From: a bacterium
GTDB lineage: Bacteria; UBP6; UBA1177; JAGLDR01
Length of the DNA stretch: 35,778 nucleotides
Direction of reading: 5' to 3'
NCBI GenBank assembly: GCA_023145475.1
Contig: JAGLDR010000047.1
Location: forward strand, 1-35,778
The notes beneath the pieces are model-generated. The model saw nothing but the letters and a program-made list of their open reading frames with translations, had not been told where the DNA came from and did no database searches. Below are positions 1-9,050 of the stretch, one piece after another (within the stretch, counting starts at the first letter, position 1; every line of letters begins with the position of its first letter). The translations under genes and the position numbers were made by a program.

Positions 1-563
1 TCAACGCGATAGGTAAAATAACCGACCTCAGCCTGCACAGTTGAACCATCGAATGTGTTACTGCACCCAATTTCAACATCATCGACAAACTTGATTCCTT
101 CAAATTCGAAAGAGGGAGCATCAGTAAGAAGTTTGCCAACATCACCAGCCTTCACCTTTTTCGTATGCTTATTATAAAACGAGAGCGTCACCTCATTATC
201 TGTTGGTTTATCAAGTTGGTCTGGCGCAACTGCACCCATCCAGATAAGATACGCCTTTTCAACAATCGCATCATTAGGCAGATGTTTTTCTGTTAAAGTG
301 AATGAACTCGTGCTAAGACAGACATCACCCTGCGGATTTGCGGAAGTTTCACCATAAAAAGTGATTGTATCATCTAAAAATGAGTTAAACATGACAAAAT
401 ACTCAAGACCATGATCTTCAAAAGTCAATGATGGCTCGCCACCTGGCATATTTCCATGAATTTCCGCTGAAACAGCAAACGCAAAGAGTAGAAATGGTGT
501 CATGCCGATACATTTCAGAAGAAATGTGACGACTTGATACCGTTTGGTCCTGTTTTTCTTCAT
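1..563 (-). CDS. Secreted surface protein, paralog of the 5771-8905 product (5' part only, runs off the left edge)
   Basis: Manual reverse translation from ATG at 563: MKKNRTKRYQVVTFLLKCIGMTPFLLFAFAVSAEIHGNMPGGEPSLTFEDHGLEYFVMFNSFLDDTITFYGETSANPQGDVCL...AEVGYFTYRV; near-colinear with the N-terminus of the 1044-aa protein. SD AGGAGA 5 nt upstream. Absent from ORF track because no stop lies inside the window. Confidence 0.9.
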   Translation of the reverse strand, partial: MKKNRTKRYQVVTFLLKCIGMTPFLLFAFAVSAEIHGNMPGGEPSLTFEDHGLEYFVMFNSFLDDTITFYGETSANPQGDVCLSTSSFTLTEKHLPNDAIVEKAYLIWMGAVAPDQLDKPTDNEVTLSFYNKHTKKVKAGDVGKLLTDAPSFEFEGIKFVDDVEIGCSNTFDGSTVQAEVGYFTYRV

Positions 564-3500
564 CGTTTTCTCCTCACAAACAGTCCAACTAACGGGAAGA
601 TAAGCAAAAACAGTAGAAATGCGTATGTTTTTGGGGGTTTTTCAACAGTTGTGATGGTACATTCACACGATGAATTTTGCGGCGATGCTGAGCAAATATC
701 TCGTCTATCAACAAACTGTTTCGACACAAGAGGTAGCTGATATACCGCCATCACATGTGACAATTGGAGAGAATTTTGATTTATGCGAAGTTGCGCGGTT
801 TCTCCGCAACTTAGAGCAAGTTCACCAACCACCAGAAGATAGGAATCTTTATCGGCAACAAGAGGATAATCCAAGTTAAAATCGACTGTTTGCTCAGTAA
901 ATTCACTTACTTCAGCAAGAAGTGGCTCCTCATCTGAAAGGACTCCATCGCCGTTCACATCTTCATAGATAGAGAGCGATGCTATCCCCGCTCCGAGCCT
1001 TGTTGAACCTTCATTTACGCCTATACGAAGAGTTTGTAACACACTATTCTGTTTGTTGCTTTTCAGACGCAACTGCATCAGAGCGTGTCTTCCATTGATA
1101 TCATTTGGATCGAGAATAGATGGATCATTCATCCCTTTTGTGATGATAAAACCATCTGAAGGCTCCACCATAAATGTTGGAAAGTCTATTCTATTCACCT
1201 TGTCACCATTTTTGTTAACCAACTGCACAATAGGAACTCCATCATCAACAAGCTCTATTGAGAATGGGTCCATAAGAGAGAGAAAATAGGTTGAAACCTC
1301 ATCGGGAGACACATCAATATAATTAACATCGGCAACAATCAAAAAAGCGTGCTTCAAACCTCCGAAGATTGAATAGTTATAATCGTTTGAAAGTGTTGCG
1401 ACGGGGATTCCACCTCCCTTTACGACTTCAGGCTCCAAGGAATCAAAAGAGCCGTTGTTGTTCAAATCCTCTATCAATCGGATAGTAAAAAATACGTTAG
1501 AAGAAGAACTTGTAACACCAAGTTTCAGTTGCTTGAATTTATAAAAAGTATCTCGCGCCACCGTCTGATTAAACAGGAGGGACCCTATGACAAGATTGGC
1601 AACTTTTTGTGGCACAAGAATTGGAATATTCTCTGTAGCGACTGAAGGACTCTCCCCTTTTGAGACCGTTACAATTACACCTTCTGTTGGTGTCGCATTC
1701 TCAATATTAACGCACCGTCCAGCCTCCTCACTGCACTCCTTTCCTGCGGGACAATCACCATCTTTTTGACAAAGAATCGAAGGAATAGAGCCTCCACACA
1801 GCGTCATATCAATAGTGCGTGTACATTTGTCTCCAAAAGACGATGGCATCCATAATGGAATGCCGCCATTCGTGTCATAGGAATCGCTCATTCCATCCGC
1901 CTTAATTGTAGCAATATTAAAAACAGAATCTAGGACATAAATATGTCTCAATTTTACTTTAAAACGGACTAACGCCGTATCTGGACAGATATCTGGAGTA
2001 ATGGGAGATACTTCATCCCAACTCTCATCCTCGTTACACGGACGCATCGTTGGCAGCGCATCAAGAGTGACCCCATCTTCCAACGGAAATACGCCATTAT
2101 CTGGCACATGAATCCAATCTCTTTCAATTACGCCCCACTTTTCATCAAAGGTGACTGCGTATGAAGTGGTCCCCGGAATATACTCCATAATTGATGTATC
2201 AAGACGATTGCGGACAACAACATTACTAACGGGATCATTCGACCAGTTCTGCACTTTAATAGAAAACCAGAACTCTTCACTCTCATCGCACCAGCGATAA
2301 TCATCTCCCGTATAGTGGTTACAGACAAACATTTCAGGCTCATTTGGAATATCAAAGACAGGTTCTCCACTTGAAACAGCAACAATAAGAAAATTTGTCA
2401 ACATCCAATCTTGATTGGCGCTTATTTTTATATTTATCGTATCGCCACCTTGATAAAAATGGCCCGCAAAGTCGTCCTGCTTCATCGTATCAATCACAAA
2501 AGTGTCCATATCGACACCGTATTCCATCATGTTATTATATCCAGGAGGTGTCCCACCAATACAGCTTGGGTCTGTATCAGAAAATCCATACTGGCTAGAT
2601 ATACTGTTAAAAACTTCAACATACGGAAAAAGACCGGTAGCATCTTGAATTTCTGCAGGTGGATTACATTCATTGCTTAAAGGAAGCCAATCAGGAAGTC
2701 CTCCCTGCACCAAGACACCTTCAGGAAATGCTGGACCACCATCAGGATTTGTAAGAACAGCGCGACCGGGATCACCTTCAAATGATGCAAGTGTCAAACG
2801 AATCCTAGGACTCTCTGGAAGGATAAACCCTGTTACGCTCATCTCTGTTTGCACATGAGAATATCCCGAAAACCCGTTGTACATATATATTTTGTTCGGT
2901 AAAACCTCATCCGAATCGTAAATAAGAATGATTGACCACCCAGAGACCATCGTTGACCTTCTCACATACTTAACATCCTCTGCACATCGGAAATTCTTGA
3001 GATTATAATCGCCAAGAAGCTGAAGACCAGAGAGGGCGACACCCTTTTTTTCTCCCTCACGATGAATATCTGTGAAGAAGTCTGTAATATCCGTTCGGTA
3101 GGTAAAATAAGCCTCGTCAGGGTCATCAGGAAAACGGTAACTTTCAAATGAAAAACCCTGAGCCGAACTAAGCGTCTTTGCAACAACTTCAACCTCTTTT
3201 GAAAGTGAGTAATATCCATCTTTCGAGCTGAATTCTAGTGTAACATCATTGTCTAAAACACCCGCTAAATCTTCTTGAGAGACTGCGCCAGTCCAAACAA
3301 GAAAGGCTCTTTTTATATGAGCGTCCTGTGGAATATGTCTTCCATTGAGATGGTAGGTTGAACCAACTGATTCGTCTATGCAGTGGTCGGCCTGTGGGTT
3401 AACTACCGAATCACCTGTGGTATCCTCATTCTTTAACAATGACTTAAACATAACAAAATAGCTGTGCTGCGATGCATCCCACTGAAGCTTCTTACCACTG

Positions 3501-3583
3501 TATTCAGCAACTTCTGAACCAAGCTTCTTTGCTGAAACAGTAAACGCAAAGAGTAGAAACAGTAAAAACGCTATTTTTTTCAT
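560..3583 (-). CDS. Large secreted surface protein with N-terminal domain, DUF11-like domain, Cys-rich motif, DxDxDG motifs and C-terminal Cys/TM/Arg tail
   Basis: 1007-aa ORF; signal peptide MKKIAFLLFLLFAFTVSA; CQKDGDCPAGKECSEEAGRCV; C-term CECTITTVEKPPKTYAFLLFLLIFPLVGLFVRRKR*; SD GAGGAGAAGACA-ATG; ATGA overlaps at both ends. Confidence 0.9.
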   Translation of the reverse strand: MKKIAFLLFLLFAFTVSAKKLGSEVAEYSGKKLQWDASQHSYFVMFKSLLKNEDTTGDSVVNPQADHCIDESVGSTYHLNGRHIPQDAHIKRAFLVWTGAVSQEDLAGVLDNDVTLEFSSKDGYYSLSKEVEVVAKTLSSAQGFSFESYRFPDDPDEAYFTYRTDITDFFTDIHREGEKKGVALSGLQLLGDYNLKNFRCAEDVKYVRRSTMVSGWSIILIYDSDEVLPNKIYMYNGFSGYSHVQTEMSVTGFILPESPRIRLTLASFEGDPGRAVLTNPDGGPAFPEGVLVQGGLPDWLPLSNECNPPAEIQDATGLFPYVEVFNSISSQYGFSDTDPSCIGGTPPGYNNMMEYGVDMDTFVIDTMKQDDFAGHFYQGGDTINIKISANQDWMLTNFLIVAVSSGEPVFDIPNEPEMFVCNHYTGDDYRWCDESEEFWFSIKVQNWSNDPVSNVVVRNRLDTSIMEYIPGTTSYAVTFDEKWGVIERDWIHVPDNGVFPLEDGVTLDALPTMRPCNEDESWDEVSPITPDICPDTALVRFKVKLRHIYVLDSVFNIATIKADGMSDSYDTNGGIPLWMPSSFGDKCTRTIDMTLCGGSIPSILCQKDGDCPAGKECSEEAGRCVNIENATPTEGVIVTVSKGESPSVATENIPILVPQKVANLVIGSLLFNQTVARDTFYKFKQLKLGVTSSSSNVFFTIRLIEDLNNNGSFDSLEPEVVKGGGIPVATLSNDYNYSIFGGLKHAFLIVADVNYIDVSPDEVSTYFLSLMDPFSIELVDDGVPIVQLVNKNGDKVNRIDFPTFMVEPSDGFIITKGMNDPSILDPNDINGRHALMQLRLKSNKQNSVLQTLRIGVNEGSTRLGAGIASLSIYEDVNGDGVLSDEEPLLAEVSEFTEQTVDFNLDYPLVADKDSYLLVVGELALSCGETAQLRINQNSLQLSHVMAVYQLPLVSKQFVDRRDICSASPQNSSCECTITTVEKPPKTYAFLLFLLIFPLVGLFVRRKR

Positions 3584-5624
3584 TGTCTTCTCCTCAGAAG
3601 CAGTCCACCCAACAGAAAAATCAGTAGAAACAGCAGAAACAGATATATTTTTGGGCCTTTATCAACGGTTGTGATAGAACACATGCATCCCGTCCCGTTA
3701 CAACCACCATCATCAGGGCAATTGCCCCACGAATCACAAGAAAAAGTGTGTGAAAGAAGAGGGAAGCCAAGCGTCTTAACCTCTGTTTTCAAGGTAACAT
3801 CGACTGCATTTATCTGAAAAACAGCTCTATCTTCACTACTCGTTATCTCGTGTATATCAGCGTAGAGAAGAAAAATCTTTTTCTCTCCCGCTTTATATAA
3901 AACAGGTGTCAGGAATGTATCAAAATGAGCCTGATCATTTCTGAATTTCGTAACTCGTTTCAACAATATATCACCCTCTCCATCACCATCACTATCTTGA
4001 TAAAGAGAGAATGAATCAAGATCTTTTCCAAAAGGAGTCGTCGAAGAAGGAGTCAACCCCACAACAAGTTTGGTAATCTCATTTTCAATAGTTGATTTGA
4101 GCCAAAACTGCATCACCGGGGTTTCACCATTTTCATCGCCATCCCACCCATCACTCGTTTTCGGTGGATGAGGTTCATTTTCTCCCCGTCCAGCAAAGAG
4201 ATAACTGCCTGATGGCTCAAGTATAAATGTTGCAAAATAGAGACTCCTTCCATTAAATTGAAGGGTGGTGTAGGAGTTCATTCCATGCAGGCTTTTAGCG
4301 CTGCTAATTGCAAAGGTAAATGTTGTGTTTTCTGGAACTATTTCGTCACTATAATCAACTTTTGTTATAATCAGAAAGTTGTGATCTACGCGTCCGAGAT
4401 ATCTGCGATGCTCCTTGTTAATCACAAGCCTAAACCCTGCCGTCTCTTTTGTTGCCTCTTGCGAAACAACAACATCTATGCCATCAGTGTAGACCCCATC
4501 GTCATCTTTATCATATACCAACTGCACATCTGAAAATGCGATAGACTCCTTGGTTGTTGTCAAACTTACAAAAATCTCATCAAATAAAAATGCCCTTGTC
4601 CGTAAACAACCAGAAGAATTGAGTTTCAATTGACCAACAACAAGCACCTTTCCATCGTTGTCGTGAGGAATAATGTGGGAAAATTCGGTTGAAGGTGATG
4701 AGTCTCCAGCAGAAAAATCGACCTCATCCTCGCGGCATAAATTCTCTTGTATAACACACTTTTCGTCTCTGCATATCTCATTGGATTCACAGTCATCATC
4801 TATTAGGCACCCACCAACATCAACACCTCCACAATTCTCTTTTGTCGGTTGCAGGCAATCGAGAAGAGCGCCACATGAGGCTGCTCGTAAAGAGAGAGGA
4901 AAACTCTTATTTGTCTTGTATATAGTGCCACTACCATCAGAAATCAGAGCCATATTATATAAAATAGTCTCTTTTATCATTATCTCTTTCGGTTTCACAA
5001 GAAAACGAATCAAACGACCATCGCTACAAGTCCAAGTAGTGGTATCACAAGGCTCCATTCTATCTGCGATTTTATAACCATCTCCACCAAGTGGAAATTT
5101 CTCAGCAGCTGTTTCACCACTCTTTTCTGGTATCGGCTGCCAACCAACATGATAATTCTTTTCAGTATTATAGTATCTTGCAATTTCAGCACTTCCGACC
5201 ACATAATCCATCTCAAGCAATTCATCTTTGACCCAAACATCTGTGGCAAAATCTTTCCCCCAGTTTTCAACCTTAATCATATAATAAAAAGGACGACCAT
5301 TATAACAAAAATAGTCATAATCTCGATCATCATTTTTTTGACACGCACAAAATTGTTTTTCTCTATCATCTTTCCACGGAAAAACCCTTGATTCGGGAGG
5401 AATATCCCAGCGAGAAGGAGAGATGTCTACATCGGTATCTACATCGGTATCTACATCTATATCAACATCTGCATCAATATCGGCATCAGCATCAACATCT
5501 ATATCTACATCTACATCTGCATCAATATCGGTATCTACATCAATATCGGCCATTAGAGAAAAAGAAAAGAGAAGAAACAGAAGAAATGTGGCGACTTGAT
5601 ACCTTTTTGCTCTCTTTTTTTTCA
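3580..5624 (-). CDS. Secreted surface protein paralog with an Asp-X repeat linker in place of the N-terminal domain
   Basis: ORF listed as 3580..5673; the better start is ATG at 5624 (MKKKRAKRYQVATFLLFLLFSFSLMADID...) preceded by GAGGAAAGGG. From SPSRWDIPPES onward it aligns with SPGWDVPPEAKN... of the 5771-8905 product; C-term CMCSITTVDKGPKIYLFLLFLLIFLLGGLLLRRRQ*. Confidence 0.88.
5422..5547 (-). repeat. Degenerate hexanucleotide (GAYNNN)21 repeat encoding (Asp-Val/Ile/Ala/Thr)21
   Basis: Direct reading: DIDVDTDIDADVDVDIDVDADADIDADVDIDVDTDVDTDVDI; 126 bp, 6-bp period, in frame. Confidence 0.95.
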
Positions 5625-5728
5625 TCCCTTTCCTCGCATCAAAAAAACAAAATGTCACAAATGTTGAAACCAACTTATATATAATACACTATCTATTGAA
5701 TTTTATCAAATGAAAAGAGGAATATATC

Positions 5729-5748
5729 CCCTCTCCGTGCGGAGAGGG
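5729..5748. repeat. Perfect 8-bp stem hairpin CCCTCTCC-GTGC-GGAGAGGG in an intergenic spacer (possible dispersed intergenic repeat or terminator)
   Basis: Perfect inverted repeat between the 5771-8905 gene and the next gene; followed by aaataaaaggggtgagg; no strong T-tract on either side. Confidence 0.55.
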
Positions 5749-5770
5749 AAATAAAAGGGGTGAGGTTTAA

Positions 5771-8700
5771 TTACTTACGAGAAGAACGCCTTCTTGAGAA
5801 GAATAAAACGGTTGACAAAAGAAGTGCAAGCAGAGCGAGCACACTCATATCAGCTGTCTGATTAACAGAAGTAATGGTACATTTTCCGCCACCGCCTTTG
5901 TCTTCAATAGGACAAGTTCTCGCGGTTGTAGCATCGCCGTTTGTACACTGAAATAGCTTTGAATAAATTGGCGTTCCAACAATTGTTGTACTATCTTTCA
6001 ATTTCAGACTGCGATCAGCAACATAAAAAATCACCTTTTGACCAGCTTCTATTCCTCTCATATCAGCTTGAACAACAAAAGTCTTATCCTCGCCTTCACC
6101 ATAGTTAAGTGGCAAATCAAAGCCATTAAACAAAGCTGTATTTGCGGTAAAAACCACCTGTTTTTGCAAAAGAACATCTCCCGTTCCATCGCCATCACTA
6201 TCTTGATAGAGAGAGACAGAAGGAATATTATCGCCAAAGCGCATATTAGAGCCAGGAGCCATTTTGATAGCAATCTCTGTCAGCTCATTGGTAACTTCAC
6301 TTGATTTTGTCCACATCTGCATAACGGGGATTTCCGTGACGGTCTCACCCTTCCACTTTGTGGGATCCTGAGGAACAGAGGCATCATTTGATCCAAGAGT
6401 TGCAAGAAAATAGTTTCCCTCTGGCTCTAACATAAATGTTGCAAACTTTATAGAAAGACCCTTAAATTCAAGGTCCCCTGCCTGATCTTGTCCGTGAAAA
6501 CTGTCTGCAGCTACAATCGAAAGATTAAAAGTACTCTTTTTCCCGACCTTTTGCGTACTTGGATAGTCAACCTTAGTCAGGATAAGGAAGTTATGATCAG
6601 TACTGCCTGTGTACGCCTGCATATCATCTTTAATTAAGATTCTAAATCCTGTGTTTTCTTTTATAGCAGCCTTTGAAACAATGGTATCAATCCCTTGAGT
6701 ATAGACACCATCGTTATCTTTATCATAGACAATTTGTTGGTCTGGAAACTCAATCAACTTATCTTCTCTATAGTTGCTTGCAAAAAGTGCCGTAAAGAAA
6801 AAGTTCTTTGTATTACCACAGGTTGTAGCATTCAGAGTAAACTGTCCTGCAACAAGATACTTTCCACCGTTATCACGATAGATGATATGCTTTGATGTGT
6901 CACTTGGAGTATTGGGACCTACAGTATATTTTACAATTGTTCCCGCACTACAAACCTCGCCATCAAAAACACATTCGCCAGCTGCATTACACTTCTTCCC
7001 TTCTTCACAGTCATCATCAGAATGGCAAGTGTCATCAGGAATTCCACCACAATCTTCAGGTTTTGGTTGCGAACAACTTTCAAGACCGACACAATCAACA
7101 CCACTCGTAGGAATTGGCCATGAATTATTTGTCTTGTAGTGGGTTCCAGAACCATCAGAAATAACGGCTATATTTTCAAGAACAGCATTCTTTGACAGAC
7201 CACTTTTTGGTGTTACCAAGAAGCGAACCAAGCGGGTATCGGTACAAGTCCATGAAGCGATATCACAAGTCTTCATCTCATCAGCAACCTTCACACCCTT
7301 TCCACTCAGAGGAAACTTCTCTGCTGCTGTTGCGCCAGCTTTATCTGCAATTGGCTTCCAATCTGTGTAATACTTCAATGAAGAGCTATATTTTGATGCA
7401 ACTTCCGTTGTTCCTGGAATATATACCAGATTGATAAGCTCATCACTTACCCAGACATCTTTTGCAATATTAGTTCCCCAGTTCTCGACCTTAATCATAT
7501 AATAGAAAGGACGCTCACCATAACAATAATACTCTGCTTTAGCGTTGTTAGTCTTACATGCACACCACTGTTTCTCTCTATCATCAGTAAAAGGAAGATT
7601 CTTTGCCTCTGGGGGAACATCCCAACCAGGAGACTTTGTATCAACAGAGAGCATTAAAAAGTTTGTAATGATAGCATCTTGATTAACAGAAAGAGTAATA
7701 TCCATCTTGGTGTTTCCGCGAGCAAGGTGCTCTTGGAGATTGATATCTTTTTCAGCATCAAGCAAGAATGTATCAACATCGATACCATATTTCTGATCGC
7801 CAGTTCCACCAGTTACACATGAAATCAAATCTTCTTCTGCTGCCTCTGGATCCCAATTTATGATAGAGGAGTTTGAGTTATATACCTCATAGTCCAACCC
7901 AGTCTTAGGATTACATTTGTTGTGAAGATGATATGGTGCAGTTGCGCCTTCACCTGTCAGCATAATGCCCTCTTTTGGCATTGTTGGATTTACTTCAAGT
8001 GCAGGATCACCCTCTGCAACCATCAGTGTTTGACGAACAATTGGGTTCTGAGGCAAGTTAAAGCCAGAAACCTCGGCTTTTGAACGCTCACCTTGAACAT
8101 AAGAGAGACCATTATAGAAATAAATCTTTTTAGAGCGGATTTTTCCACTTCTATAAATAACAATCAATGACCATGCTGAGACCATCGTTGTACGACATTT
8201 GTAATTATCATGATCCGTACACTCAAGATCAGAAACCGTATATTTACCATACAGTGCATTTCCAGATAAAACGCCACTATCACTATTAACGATAGCACCG
8301 TCATCCTTCTCCATTCCGTCTTTTTGTACTTTTTTCATAAATTCGGTTACATCAACGCGATAGGTGAAATAACCAACTTCAGCTCTTACTGTTGAGCCAT
8401 CTGATGTCTCGCTACAGCCAACTTCCACATCGTCTTCGAATTTAATACCTTCAAAATCGAATGGTGAAGTGGTGTCAGTAAGGAGTTTCCCTGCATCACC
8501 GGACTTAACGGCTGTTGTCCCTGTTACTGCGTGGGCTGCATTCTCATTATCAAACGAGAGTGTAACCTCATTATCTGTTGGATCACCCAATTTTTCTGGA
8601 GCTACAGCTCCCATCCAAACAAGATAGGCTGATTCAACAATAGCATCATTTGGTACATGCTTATCTGTTAAAGTAAATGGACTGCTATTCAAACAGGTGT

Positions 8701-8905
8701 CTCCCTGTGGATTTGCAGCTGTCTCACCATACAGTGTAATTGTATCATCCAACAGAGAGTTGAATAAAACAAAAAAGTCCAAACCACCATCTTCAAAACT
8801 CATTGTTGGCTCACCACCCGGCATTGTTCCGTGTGTTTCTCCAACCATTACCAAAGGCATCATCATCAAAATAAATACCAAAAGCATACTTCTAAATAAC
8901 TTCAT
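5771..8905 (-). CDS. Large secreted surface protein, most complete member of the paralog family
   Basis: 1044 aa; signal peptide; AYLVWMGAVAPEKLGDPTDNEVTLSF; CHSDDDCEEGKKCNAAGECV; LVYDKDNDGVYTQGID and LYQDSDGDGTGDVLL; C-term KCTITSVNQTADMSVLALLALLLSTVLFFSRRRSSRK*; RBS AAGGGGAGGAGTAC-ATG. Confidence 0.92.
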   Translation of the reverse strand: MKLFRSMLLVFILMMMPLVMVGETHGTMPGGEPTMSFEDGGLDFFVLFNSLLDDTITLYGETAANPQGDTCLNSSPFTLTDKHVPNDAIVESAYLVWMGAVAPEKLGDPTDNEVTLSFDNENAAHAVTGTTAVKSGDAGKLLTDTTSPFDFEGIKFEDDVEVGCSETSDGSTVRAEVGYFTYRVDVTEFMKKVQKDGMEKDDGAIVNSDSGVLSGNALYGKYTVSDLECTDHDNYKCRTTMVSAWSLIVIYRSGKIRSKKIYFYNGLSYVQGERSKAEVSGFNLPQNPIVRQTLMVAEGDPALEVNPTMPKEGIMLTGEGATAPYHLHNKCNPKTGLDYEVYNSNSSIINWDPEAAEEDLISCVTGGTGDQKYGIDVDTFLLDAEKDINLQEHLARGNTKMDITLSVNQDAIITNFLMLSVDTKSPGWDVPPEAKNLPFTDDREKQWCACKTNNAKAEYYCYGERPFYYMIKVENWGTNIAKDVWVSDELINLVYIPGTTEVASKYSSSLKYYTDWKPIADKAGATAAEKFPLSGKGVKVADEMKTCDIASWTCTDTRLVRFLVTPKSGLSKNAVLENIAVISDGSGTHYKTNNSWPIPTSGVDCVGLESCSQPKPEDCGGIPDDTCHSDDDCEEGKKCNAAGECVFDGEVCSAGTIVKYTVGPNTPSDTSKHIIYRDNGGKYLVAGQFTLNATTCGNTKNFFFTALFASNYREDKLIEFPDQQIVYDKDNDGVYTQGIDTIVSKAAIKENTGFRILIKDDMQAYTGSTDHNFLILTKVDYPSTQKVGKKSTFNLSIVAADSFHGQDQAGDLEFKGLSIKFATFMLEPEGNYFLATLGSNDASVPQDPTKWKGETVTEIPVMQMWTKSSEVTNELTEIAIKMAPGSNMRFGDNIPSVSLYQDSDGDGTGDVLLQKQVVFTANTALFNGFDLPLNYGEGEDKTFVVQADMRGIEAGQKVIFYVADRSLKLKDSTTIVGTPIYSKLFQCTNGDATTARTCPIEDKGGGGKCTITSVNQTADMSVLALLALLLSTVLFFSRRRSSRK

Positions 8906-9050
8906 GTACTCCTCCCCTTAAAGGACATATGTCAAAACTCGTACAGCACTCTACTAAATATAGTAACCCTTCTTGCTAATAAATCAAGCAAACGAGTACT
9001 CCCCTTTCTATATAGTGCCATTTGAAAGCAAATTTTATTGTTTTATCCAT

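Noticed and set aside
4673-5077. 134-aa + strand ORF
   Set aside because: Fully antisense to a well-supported surface protein gene; composition not protein-like and no RBS noted.
5422-5547. Regular short repeats considered as a CRISPR array
   Set aside because: 6-bp period, no spacers, in-frame coding; no Cas genes. No CRISPR array seen elsewhere.
5388-5684. + strand ORF rich in His/Leu/Tyr/Gln (LHRYLHRYLHLYQHLHQYRHQHQH...)
   Set aside because: Antisense reading of the (Asp-X)21 hexanucleotide repeat; no independent evidence of coding.
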